Notes under the pieces: model-generated
What the model was told of the DNA's origin: nothing
Seen by the model: only the letters and a program-made list of their open reading frames with translations
Database searches by the model: none
NCBI GenBank assembly: GCA_027623815.1
Contig: JAQBUV010000005.1
Coordinates: 1-60,664, forward strand
Direction: 5' to 3'
Source of the DNA: Casp-Chloro-G3 sp002816715
GTDB taxonomy: Bacteria; Chloroflexota; Dehalococcoidia; Lucifugimonadales; UBA3495
DNA length: 60,664 bases
Part shown: positions 43,953 to 52,230 of the stretch, piece by piece
Numbering within the stretch: position 1 is the first letter of the stretch
Layout of the letters: each line of letters begins with the position of its first letter
Made by a program: the position numbers and the translations under genes

Positions 43953-45268
43953 GAGTCGGCATCATTGGCGGAGGCGCGGCGGGTCTGGCCGCCGCTTACG
44001 AACTGACCAAGCAGGGCCATTACGCTGGGGTGTTTGAGCAGGCGCCATTCCTAGGCGGTCAGGCTTCGACCTTCCCGGTAGGCGGCGGCCAGTTGGAACG
44101 AGGCTATCATCATCTCTTTGTCAGCGACACCGACATTGTAGATTTGATTCACGAGATTGGTCTGGGACACCGCATGGCCTGGCTGGAATCCAAGGTGGGC
44201 CTGTACAACAGTGGTCAAATCTGGCGGTTCTCCACCCCGATGGACCTGCTGCGGTTCACGCCGCTCTCTTTGATTCAGCGGTTTAGAGTGGGGTTCTGGA
44301 CTTTCCTAATGCAAAAGACTAAAGACTGGCGGAAGTTTGAAGGTGTCACGGCCAAGGACTGGATTATCAGTCACATGAGTCAGGAAGCATATCAGGTAAT
44401 TTGGGAGCCGCTGCTGCGCGGAAAATTCGGCGAGTATTACGATCAGATCAGCATGACCTGGCTGTGGGGAAAGATATATTTACGGGTGGCCTCCCGGGGG
44501 AAAAGCCTGCAAAAGGAACGTCTGGGCTACCCGATGGGCAGTTTCGGGGAGGTGTTCGACGTACTGGCCCAGCGAATTGAACAACAGGGCGGGAATGTGC
44601 ATATTAAGGCTGGCGTTGAACAGATAACGGTTGAAGACGGCGCGGCCACCGGGTTGAGCGTGCATATTGGTGATGGTGGGACGCAAAGCAAGGATTTTGA
44701 CGCGGTGATCGCCACCACGCCTTCGTATATCTTTCCCAGGCTGGCGCCGTCCCTGCCTCAAGAGTATCTGGATCGCCTTGCCGCCACCAAGTATCTGTCG
44801 GCGGTACTGATCATTCTGGTGCTGGATCGCCCGCTGTCCAGCATGTATTGGATGAACATCGCCGACCCAGACCTGCCCTTCGTGGGAGTTATTGAACACA
44901 CTAACATGATCGACAAATCGCTATACGGAGACAATCACATTGTGTACGTCACCAATTACCTGAGCCGAGAAAGTGAACTGTATCAGATGACCCAGGAAGA
45001 ACTGTTGGCGGCTTACGTCCCGCATCTGAAGAAGATCAATCCTGACTTTGACGAATCATGGATAATTGAATATCACTACCATAAGGTGGACGGAGCCCAG
45101 CCCATTATCGGCCTGAATTACAGCCAGCAGATACCCGATCACCGAACTCCGATCAAGAACCTGTACCTGGCCAATACCACGCAGATTTACCCCGAAGACC
45201 GGGGCACCAATTATTCGGTTCGTATGGGACGGCAGGTGGCGCGGATGGTGTTGGAGGATTTAGGATAG
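43949..45268 (+). CDS. FAD-dependent amine oxidase/phytoene desaturase-like oxidoreductase
   Basis: 439 residues. FAD-binding VGIIGGGAAGLAAAYELTKQGHYAGVFEQ at the N-terminus, followed by LGGQASTFPVGGGQLERGYHHLF. The C-terminal FAD segment NLYLANTTQIYPEDRGTNYSVRMGRQVARM fits the NAD(P)/FAD oxidoreductases related to protoporphyrinogen oxidase and UDP-galactopyranose mutase-like enzymes. Coupled by a GTGA overlap to the flippase-like gene, so its substrate may be an isoprenoid or sugar carrier of the glycan cluster. Confidence 0.82.
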   Translation: MRVGIIGGGAAGLAAAYELTKQGHYAGVFEQAPFLGGQASTFPVGGGQLERGYHHLFVSDTDIVDLIHEIGLGHRMAWLESKVGLYNSGQIWRFSTPMDLLRFTPLSLIQRFRVGFWTFLMQKTKDWRKFEGVTAKDWIISHMSQEAYQVIWEPLLRGKFGEYYDQISMTWLWGKIYLRVASRGKSLQKERLGYPMGSFGEVFDVLAQRIEQQGGNVHIKAGVEQITVEDGAATGLSVHIGDGGTQSKDFDAVIATTPSYIFPRLAPSLPQEYLDRLAATKYLSAVLIILVLDRPLSSMYWMNIADPDLPFVGVIEHTNMIDKSLYGDNHIVYVTNYLSRESELYQMTQEELLAAYVPHLKKINPDFDESWIIEYHYHKVDGAQPIIGLNYSQQIPDHRTPIKNLYLANTTQIYPEDRGTNYSVRMGRQVARMVLEDLG

Positions 45269-45358
45269 GCTGTTCCCAAAATCGACTGTACGAGGTAGAA
45301 TGAACGAGTGGCTTTAGCTGACTAAGCCTGAACTCTATGAAATATTGTGGAGTGGATT

Positions 45359-45565
45359 GTGTCTTCAGATATTAAACCCGACGGGCAGTCTCGACGTAGT
45401 TTCCTGGTCAAGCTGGGCCTGGGTGTCACTGCCTTGGCTGGCGTATCCAGCGGGCTGGTCGGCCTGAGCAAAAAGGAAACGGCGGCTAAAGACCAGGACT
45501 TTCCAGAGGTGGGCTCAATCTTCCACCCGGCACAAGACCCGCGCACCGACCCCCGGCGCGTTTAG
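45359..45565 (+). CDS. Small Tat-signal protein at the end of the glycan cluster
   Basis: 68 residues from GTG 45359 with GGAG 5 nt upstream (GTG 45347 is possible). Twin-arginine motif SRRSFLVKLGLGV then a hydrophobic stretch (ALAGVSSGLVGLS), then a short hydrophilic end. Such short Tat peptides are often retained with a partner redox enzyme. No family recognised. The gene is last in the cluster; the gap to the mutL end (45566-45648) shows nothing else. Confidence 0.6.
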   Translation: MSSDIKPDGQSRRSFLVKLGLGVTALAGVSSGLVGLSKKETAAKDQDFPEVGSIFHPAQDPRTDPRRV

Positions 45566-45648
45566 TACCCGTATTTAGCAAGGCCATCATTGGGTCAAAC
45601 TCATCTCGTGTAGGGGTGGGCTTTTACTTTTGAGATTCAAGGCCGCTG

Positions 45649-47397
45649 CTAACGACGCCCAAACTCCCGGTCCATTTGGTACTCGCTGAAATGAATCAAC
45701 GTCGGGCGGCCATGGGGACAGGTGTGAGGGTTGTCGGTAACCTCCAATTCTTCCAACAAAGCCCGCATCTCCGGCTCGGTCAGCGACTTTCCCGCCCGAA
45801 TCGCGCTGTGACAGGCAATCGAAGCCGCCAACACGTCGTCATGCTGACGCAGCAACCCCTCAAACGCCACCATGTCCAGAATATCTACCAGCGACTGGGC
45901 TGGGTTCTGAGACGTCATGACGCTGGGCACCGCCCGCAGCAGATAGCTGTTTTCCCCAAAAGCCTCCACCTCAAATCCATACGCAGCGAGAAAGGCCAGA
46001 TTATTGTGAAATGCCTCAGCCTGCCCAGGGGTCAGGTCCACAGTCATTGGCGCCAGTAGCGGCTGGGATTCGGGCGATTGATCCGCCGCTTTCCGCACGA
46101 TTCGGTCAAACAACACTCGCTCGTGGGCGGCATGCTGGTCAACCAGGTACATCCCATCCGGGCCCTCGGCCACAATGTAAGTCAAGCGCACCTGGCCGAC
46201 GACGCGCAGCGCAGGCAGGGCCTGCTGGGGCGTGAATCCCGCCGCCGTCAACGCGCCATACTCATTGCCTTGCTGACCTCCTGCGCCCCTTCCTGAGCTT
46301 CCCGGTCGGTCAAACGCGCTCCGGAAGAAGCTGGGCGACGCCGCACCGTCATTCGCCGATGGCTGACCACTCCCAAACCCGGAGCGGCCCAACACCGGCA
46401 CCGGGGAGTCAGCGATCAAAGCGGCCCGCACTGCCCGCTGTAACGTCGAGTAGACTTTGCTCTCATCAACGAAGCGCACCTCGCGCTTGGCTGGGTGGGA
46501 GTTTACGTCTACGTCGGAGTAGGGCACGGTCAGGTTCAGCGCGGCCAGCGGATAGCGTCGCTCCGGCAACAAGCCGTGATACGCCTCTTCCAGCGCAAAG
46601 GAAAGCATGCGACTCTGAATCCAGCGGCGGTTGATAAAGAAGGTCATGTAGGTGCGGTTGGCCCGGTTCAACCGCGGCGCGCTGACGAATCCATCAACGC
46701 CGTAGCCGCTCTCCGGGTCGTCTTCCTGCACCCGCAGCATTCCTGAGGCGATTTCCGGCCCGTATACCGCCAGCAGCGCCTCCTCCGGCCTGCCGCTGCC
46801 GGGGGTCGCCACCGAGGTGCGTCCCTCCACAACCAGCTGAAACCGGACTCCCGGAAAGGCCAGAGCGTAACGGTCGATCAGTTCTCGGATGCGGGCGGTC
46901 TCAGCGGAGTTGGACTTGAGAAATTTACGGCGGGCGGGCAGGTTGGCAAAAAGATCGCTGACCGTCACCGAAGTGCCCGGGGAGCATCCTTGGGAACCTT
47001 CGCTGACCTTTTGTCCCCATTGATACTGAACCTGCTGGCCGCCACCAGTGTCATGGGGCCGGGTGGTCATAGTCATTTGGGAGACTGCGGCAATACTGGG
47101 AATCGCCTCGCCGCGAAAACCTAAAGTGCCGATGCAGTCCAGTTGTTCTTGGCGAGTCAGTTTGCTGGTGGCGTGGTGCTGAAAAGCCAACGCGACCTGA
47201 TCAGCCGGTATGCCTTCACCATCGTCAATGACCCTTACCTGGTCGACGCCCCCGCCCTTGATCTCGACGGTTATCTGGAAGGCCCCGGCATCAAGAGAGT
47301 TTTCGACCAACTCTTTGACCACCGATACCGGCCTTTCCACCACCTCACCAGCGGCGATCTGGGAGGCCAATTCCGGTTCCAATACTTTGATCGGCAT
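45649..47397 (-). CDS. mutL: DNA mismatch repair protein MutL
   Basis: Couples MutS mismatch recognition to strand incision. 582 residues. GHKL ATPase N-terminus: IAAGEVVERPVSVVKELVENSLDAGA, DDGEGI, HATSKL, LGFRGEAIPSIA. The C-terminal domain has the endonuclease-type DQHAAHERVLFDR and CPHGRPTLI motifs, so it is a nicking MutL rather than the E. coli type. The last Glu of the DQHA(x)2E(x)4E motif is Asp. Overall slightly short linker. Last gene of the mutS-ArsC-HAD-mutL set. Confidence 0.95.
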   Translation of the reverse strand: MPIKVLEPELASQIAAGEVVERPVSVVKELVENSLDAGAFQITVEIKGGGVDQVRVIDDGEGIPADQVALAFQHHATSKLTRQEQLDCIGTLGFRGEAIPSIAAVSQMTMTTRPHDTGGGQQVQYQWGQKVSEGSQGCSPGTSVTVSDLFANLPARRKFLKSNSAETARIRELIDRYALAFPGVRFQLVVEGRTSVATPGSGRPEEALLAVYGPEIASGMLRVQEDDPESGYGVDGFVSAPRLNRANRTYMTFFINRRWIQSRMLSFALEEAYHGLLPERRYPLAALNLTVPYSDVDVNSHPAKREVRFVDESKVYSTLQRAVRAALIADSPVPVLGRSGFGSGQPSANDGAASPSFFRSAFDRPGSSGRGAGGQQGNEYGALTAAGFTPQQALPALRVVGQVRLTYIVAEGPDGMYLVDQHAAHERVLFDRIVRKAADQSPESQPLLAPMTVDLTPGQAEAFHNNLAFLAAYGFEVEAFGENSYLLRAVPSVMTSQNPAQSLVDILDMVAFEGLLRQHDDVLAASIACHSAIRAGKSLTEPEMRALLEELEVTDNPHTCPHGRPTLIHFSEYQMDREFGRR

Positions 47398-47449
47398 GGT
47401 GATGTACCGCTTCTCGCCTTTTATGCGGCGAATATATTAGCTGAGATGG

Positions 47450-47887
47450 CTAAAACAGGGGCAATTTGGTGCCTTTCGCCCGGTACTGGCGGTCTTCCGA
47501 CGTACCGTCACGAGAGAAGTCACTGATAATATCGTAAATCCGCCCCATCTGCTGGTCAACACTGCGAGCGAAGAAATAAGGTGGCACCCACACGCCGCCG
47601 AAGGCCGCCACTACTTCCGGATAATCGTCGATGACAAATTCCGGCTCGAAGGGGATCTTCAGTTCTTCCAATCTTTCGTGAAAGTGATGGGTGGGCTTTT
47701 CGTAAACTCCACTGATGTAGGGTTTCAAGCTGTGTTTCTCAATGACTTCCCAGCGCTCGCCCATACCCGACCAGATGTAAATTTCATGCCCATCATCCAG
47801 GAGCTTTTGGAAGGTATCAGTAGTGCCGGGTCTGAGCGAATCATCCAGACCCAGGATGGTGTAGTCAACGTCGAAGAATATTTTCAT
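47450..47887 (-). CDS. HAD-superfamily hydrolase, compact
   Basis: 145 residues from ATG 47887 (GTG 47890 is an alternative). Motif I DVDYT (FFDVDYTILGLDD), motif II in IYIWSGMGERWEV (the Ser), a Lys-containing YEKPTHHF and a motif IV-like FVIDDYPEVVAAFGG. Small C1-type HAD without a large cap domain. 52 nt upstream of the mutL start. Substrate unknown. Confidence 0.75.
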   Translation of the reverse strand: MKIFFDVDYTILGLDDSLRPGTTDTFQKLLDDGHEIYIWSGMGERWEVIEKHSLKPYISGVYEKPTHHFHERLEELKIPFEPEFVIDDYPEVVAAFGGVWVPPYFFARSVDQQMGRIYDIISDFSRDGTSEDRQYRAKGTKLPLF

Positions 47888-48053
47888 CACGGAATGTAAG
47901 TCCCCTTGCTATGATTCACCGCTCCACTTATTACACAGGCAGCTATATTAGCATGATTATGTTACATGTCCAACTACGGCCAGTAGCAAGGCGGTTACCG
48001 TTCAGTATATGTTCAGTTTCAGCCGCGCCAGCCCAATCAACCTGGCACAACGC

Positions 48054-48410
48054 TTAGACGCTGGCGAGAGCCGCTTCAATCGCCTTTATGTTGCCGCCCA
48101 CCAGCAGGCGGTCGCCCAGCTTGATCAGGGGGCGGCGCACCAGCTTGGGTTCTTGCAGCATCAGCTTGACCATCTCGTCTTCAGAAATTTCCTGACCGAC
48201 CACGCCCATTAGCTTCAAGCTGGGACTGCGCCAGGCAAACATATCCGACAATCCCACCATTGACGCCAGGCCCCGTATTTCTTCCTCGGTGAAGCGGTCT
48301 TTGAAAAAGTCCCGCTCCTCCAACTCCATACCTTTTTGTAAGAGCAACTCCCTTACTTTGCGGCAGGTGGATCAACGAGGCCAGGTGTAAAAACCTACTT
48401 TATCGCTCAT
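48054..48410 (-). CDS. ArsC/Spx-family selenoprotein with in-frame TGA (Sec13)
   Basis: 118 residues if TGA at 48374-48372 is read as selenocysteine. Start ATG 48410 behind AGGAAG. The N-terminus MSDKVGFYTWPRUSTCRKV puts U13 on the redox-active Cys of the ArsC/Spx CxxC motif (family form YxxPxCSTCRKA), leaving U-S-T-C. The rest fits the family: ERDFFKDRFTEEEIRGL, EPKLVRRPLIKLGDRLLVGG. A stop at this TGA would remove the entire active site. Lies between mutS and the HAD gene in the same orientation. Arsenate reductase or thiol-redox regulator activity is inferred; a resolving Cys is present (C16). Confidence 0.83.
48325..48371 (-). promoter_or_regulatory. SECIS-like stem-loop after the TGA at 48374-48372
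   Basis: Apical hairpin GTAAGGGAGTTGCTCTTAC (48356-48338): GTAA/TTAC and GAG/CTC pairs with a GG bulge and a TTG loop, 16 nt after the TGA. A lower stem may form from ACCT (48368-48365) with AGGT (48333-48330), and UCC next to the TGA with GGA. The loop G and the distance fit bacterial SECIS elements. Confidence 0.6.
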
Positions 48411-48497
48411 AATTACTTCCTGCTAAAATCTCTTGGCCCCATTTTAACGGCTGTTTGCATCGCAGAAAAAGACTTCAACCCCATGTAATATTCGATA

Positions 48498-51116
48498 TCA
48501 CGTAGTCTCTTTCAGGCCCTTGGCTTGCTCTTGAAGCTCATACAGCTTGTTGATCGCCTCCAGGGGAGTCAAGTTGGCGATGTCCACGCCCAACACTTCC
48601 TCAACCAGCGGCTGGGACGGGCTGAACAGGGGCATCTGCAACACCGGCGGGCCAGACCTGGAACCACGTTTCCTCGAAGATTTTTGATCTAACAATGGCT
48701 GCTCAAGGTCGGACAACACCTCCCAGGCGCGGTGGATCACCGCCGGGGGCAGCCCGGCCAGTCGGGCGACATGCACGCCGTAACTACGATCGGCCCCGCC
48801 CGGGAGTATCCGATGCAGAAACACCACATCGTTGCCCTCTTCTACCACCGCGACGTTGTAGTTGCGCACTCCCGGCAGCGTATTAGCCAACTCGGTCAAT
48901 TCATGGTAGTGGGTGGCGAACAGGGCTTTACAGCGCAGCCTGGATTCGTTGTGCAGATGCTCAATTACCGCTCTGGCAATGGACAGGCCATCGTAGGTGC
49001 TGGTGCCGCGACCAATCTCGTCGAGAATCAGCAGCGAGCGGGGCGTAGCCTGGTTCAAAATGGCGGCGGTCTCCACCATTTCGACCATGAAGGTTGACTG
49101 CCCGGTGGTCAGGTCGTCCTGCAAACCAACCCGGGTGAAGATGCGGTCAACCAGCCCGATGACAGCCTCAGCGGCAGGCACAAAGCTGCCGATCTGGGCC
49201 ATCAGGGTAATGATAGCCACCTGCCGGATGTAGGTGGACTTGCCCGCCATGTTGGGGCCGGTAAGGACAATGATCTGGGCATCGTCATTGGAGAGATAAA
49301 CGTCATTGGGGACGTAGGAGCCAGTATCCAGCACCTGCTCTACCACGGGATGACGCCCATCTTTTATGGATACGACGTTGCCCTGATTAATCTGCGGGCG
49401 CACGTAGCGGTTTCTAACCGCCACTTCGGCCAGCCCGGCGAACACGTCCACCTGAGCCACGCCCTGGGCCAGACGGCTGATGGCCCCGGCAGATTCGGCA
49501 ATTTGGACGCACACCCGTCGGTAGAGGTCTCGCTCCATCTCCTCAATCCGCTCTCGGGCGGACAACACCAGCGACTCATACTCTTTCAACTCAGGCACCA
49601 TGTACCGCTGCCCGTTGGTCAGGGTCTGACGCCGGATATAATCTTCCGGCACCTGGGCCAGATTCGCGTTGCTGACTTCTATGTAGTAGCCAAAGACATG
49701 GTTGTAGCCAACTTTCAGATTCTTGATTCCGGTGCGTTCCCGCTCCCGCTGCTCCAGTCCAGCTATGAACCCTCGGGCGTCGCTGGAAGCTGATTTCAAA
49801 TGGTCTAGCTCGGCGGAAAATCCTGGGCGGAGGACGCCGCCCTCACCAACGCTGCCGGAGGGTTCAGGAGCAATGGAGTCGCCAATTAAAGCAACCACCT
49901 CTGGTATGGGCACCAACTCTTGCCCCAACCAGGACAACGAGCCGCCCTCGCAGCCCTTGCATTGCTCAGCCAAGACCGCCGACGCCTCTATTCCAGACTT
50001 CAGGGCCAGCAATTCCCGGGGAGCGGCTGTCCCCGCTTGAACCCGGCCGCAGACGCGCTCCAGATCGACAATCTTGGCTAGAGTATCCAGAGCAGTGCGT
50101 CGTTGGAAGGCATCCTGATGGAAAAATCCCACTGCGTCCAAACGACGGCTCAGTTGTGCCAGGTCCAGCAATGGCTGAGCCAACCAGCGGCGCAGCAATC
50201 TAGCGCCCATCGGGGTCTTGGTTTGGTCCAGCGTGGCCAGTAAAGATAGCTGGCTACTGCCCCCCCGTCCTGCTTGGAACAGCTCGAGATTGCGTCGGGT
50301 CGGGGCGTCCAGCGTCATGTAGGCGGCGGTGGAATAAGTGCTCAGCGGCCCTAGCTGAGGCTTGGCAGTCTTGTAGGTACGACCCAAATAATCAATGACG
50401 GCCCCGGCGGCCCGTACCGCCAAAGGCAGGGCCTCACAGCCAAAGGACTCCAAAGACAGGATTTGATATTGCTCAAGTAGGGCATCCCTACACACGTTAA
50501 GGTCAAAGGAGGCCGCGATTACTGGAGTGACATGGCGGCCCTCACCAACCGTTTGATCTACTGAGGACAATGCCAGCCCTTGATTGTCAGTCATCGAGGC
50601 ATCGGGCACCAGGACTTCTGCCGGTGAAACGCGCTCCAATTCCAACGATAGCCGGTCAGTGGGTAGTTGAGTAGTGGCAAACTCGCCGGTGGTTATGTCA
50701 ACGTAGGCCAGTCCAGCGGTGTCACCATCCTCGATGACTGCCGCCAGGTAATTGTTGGTCTTTTGCTCCAGCAGCCCCGACTCCACCACCGTGCCGGGAG
50801 TGACCACCCGCACCACATCTCGTTCCACCAGCCCCTTGGAAGCCGCCGGGTCGCTGAGCTGCTCACAAATGGCGACTTTGTGGCCCTTCTTGATGAGCCT
50901 GGCTAAATAGGACTCCAGAGCATGCGCCGGGACTCCCGCCATTGGCACTTTGAGGTCTTTGCCCATGCTGCGGGAGGTGAGGGTAATTTCCAATTCCCGC
51001 GCTGCCAACTGAGCGTCATCGTCGAAGGTCTCGTAAAAATCACCCAGGCGAAACAATACTATGGCGTCAGGGTATGAATGCTTGATTTTCAGATACTGGC
51101 GGCGTACCGGTGTCAC
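48498..51116 (-). CDS. mutS: DNA mismatch repair protein MutS
   Basis: Binds mismatches and recruits MutL. 872 residues. Mismatch-recognition FRLGDFYETFDDDA at the N-terminus, the connector and lever regions, and the C-terminal ATPase: VLTGPNMAGKSTYIRQVAIITLMAQIGSFVPA (P-loop), ESLLILDEIGRGTSTYDGLSIA (Walker B), FATHYHELTEL, then a C-terminal clamp tail. Starts at GTG with AAGG 5 nt upstream; a perfect anti-SD complement further upstream (51149-51141) has no usable start codon after it. Confidence 0.96.
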   Translation of the reverse strand: MTPVRRQYLKIKHSYPDAIVLFRLGDFYETFDDDAQLAARELEITLTSRSMGKDLKVPMAGVPAHALESYLARLIKKGHKVAICEQLSDPAASKGLVERDVVRVVTPGTVVESGLLEQKTNNYLAAVIEDGDTAGLAYVDITTGEFATTQLPTDRLSLELERVSPAEVLVPDASMTDNQGLALSSVDQTVGEGRHVTPVIAASFDLNVCRDALLEQYQILSLESFGCEALPLAVRAAGAVIDYLGRTYKTAKPQLGPLSTYSTAAYMTLDAPTRRNLELFQAGRGGSSQLSLLATLDQTKTPMGARLLRRWLAQPLLDLAQLSRRLDAVGFFHQDAFQRRTALDTLAKIVDLERVCGRVQAGTAAPRELLALKSGIEASAVLAEQCKGCEGGSLSWLGQELVPIPEVVALIGDSIAPEPSGSVGEGGVLRPGFSAELDHLKSASSDARGFIAGLEQRERERTGIKNLKVGYNHVFGYYIEVSNANLAQVPEDYIRRQTLTNGQRYMVPELKEYESLVLSARERIEEMERDLYRRVCVQIAESAGAISRLAQGVAQVDVFAGLAEVAVRNRYVRPQINQGNVVSIKDGRHPVVEQVLDTGSYVPNDVYLSNDDAQIIVLTGPNMAGKSTYIRQVAIITLMAQIGSFVPAAEAVIGLVDRIFTRVGLQDDLTTGQSTFMVEMVETAAILNQATPRSLLILDEIGRGTSTYDGLSIARAVIEHLHNESRLRCKALFATHYHELTELANTLPGVRNYNVAVVEEGNDVVFLHRILPGGADRSYGVHVARLAGLPPAVIHRAWEVLSDLEQPLLDQKSSRKRGSRSGPPVLQMPLFSPSQPLVEEVLGVDIANLTPLEAINKLYELQEQAKGLKETT

Positions 51117-51220
51117 TGCGACCTTACCGTTGGGGGTAGAATCACCTCCATTCTACTCTACATCCATCGCCATAATAAACGACCGCTACGACACCCTGCT
51201 GCGATTATGAATTGAGCATA

Positions 51221-51248
51221 GAAAAGGGGCACGGTTGTCGTGCCCCTA
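51221..51248 (-). terminator. Rho-independent terminator of the ferredoxin-NADP reductase gene
   Basis: Stem of nine pairs: AGGGGCACG (51225-51233) with CGTGCCCCT (51239-51247), loop GTTGT (51234-51238). Read on the minus strand it is followed by TTTT (51225-51222), 35 nt downstream of the stop codon at 51283. Confidence 0.85.
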
Positions 51249-51282
51249 TAGTTTCAATCTATTCTATTGCGATGATGAATTT

Positions 51283-52047
51283 CTACTCTTTCCAGAAGCG
51301 TTCCTCGATGAAGTTCCATCCAGCCAAGGCCGCCTTTTCTTTAACGTCGGCGATCATACCGGGATGACCGCAGGCATAAATCATGGTGTCTTCTTTAGGT
51401 AGGTTGAACCTACCCAAGTAGCTCTCAAATATGGCATTGACACGGCCCTTGGCACCAGTCCAGCCTACGTTGCGATCCTCGTCGGGACGGCTGCAGGCGG
51501 GTACAAACTTGACCGTATTCGGATACTTGACCGCCAATGAGGACAGCTCCCGGTCATAGGTCAACTCATCCTGGTAGCTGGCGCCCAGCAGGACGTAGAA
51601 GGTGTGCCCTTCCCGGCGCTCGTGCAGGTAATGGCGGATCATACTAATGCTTGGGGCGACTCCGGTTACCGTCGACAGCATCATATGATGATGGAAATTA
51701 TCCTTGAAGGTGAATACCCCTTTCGCGCGGGGACGGATGGACATGGTATCGCCGACCTTGAGCCGCCACATCTTGGGAGTCAGCCCTCCTTCGGGCACCA
51801 GTTCCACGAACACCTCCAAGAAGTCCTCATGCGGTGCTGACGCGATGGAATAGGCGCGTTCCACGCCCTCCTTACCCAGAGTGCAGTACTGGCCCGGCTT
51901 AAAATCGAAAACGCCGCCCTCTGGCACCAATTTGATTACCATCAAGTCATCGGTGACGTCCCGGCGTTCCACCAATTTGGCGCGGGGCAAACTGGCCAGC
52001 TTGCCTTCCCCTGACTCAACTTTTGATTCAACTTTAAGATTGGTCAT
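51283..52047 (-). CDS. fpr: Ferredoxin--NADP(+) reductase (Fpr type)
   Basis: 254 residues of the FNR superfamily. FAD-binding half: FKPGQYCTLGKEGVERAYSIASAP (RxYS motif), VELVPEGGLTPKMW. NAD(P)-binding half: STVTGVAPSISMIRHYL, LLGASYQDELTYDREL, IYACGHPGMIADVKEKA. Passes electrons between ferredoxin or flavodoxin and NADP. Sits downstream of nuoG on the same strand after a 183-nt gap, so it may be a separate unit; its function with complex I is inferred only. Confidence 0.92.
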   Translation of the reverse strand: MTNLKVESKVESGEGKLASLPRAKLVERRDVTDDLMVIKLVPEGGVFDFKPGQYCTLGKEGVERAYSIASAPHEDFLEVFVELVPEGGLTPKMWRLKVGDTMSIRPRAKGVFTFKDNFHHHMMLSTVTGVAPSISMIRHYLHERREGHTFYVLLGASYQDELTYDRELSSLAVKYPNTVKFVPACSRPDEDRNVGWTGAKGRVNAIFESYLGRFNLPKEDTMIYACGHPGMIADVKEKAALAGWNFIEERFWKE

Positions 52048-52230
52048 TTTCTTCCCTGATAATTAAATTTTACTGTAGATTCGCTAACTGGTATCTGCTC
52101 CCTGCCTGCCCCCGGAGGCTGTTCAGGGTTTAATCACTAATTAATATGCTGACCGACACTAGATTAATTCGAAAGGGGGTAGACACCCAATTCTATTTCC
52201 CGCCTGCCGTACAAATTTTGCGCCTCATTG

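Noticed and set aside
51117..51149. Alternative mutS start after a perfect GGAGGTGAT (51149-51141)
   Set aside because: No start codon follows at suitable distance in frame; the GTG at 51116 has AAGG 5 nt upstream and matches the family start.
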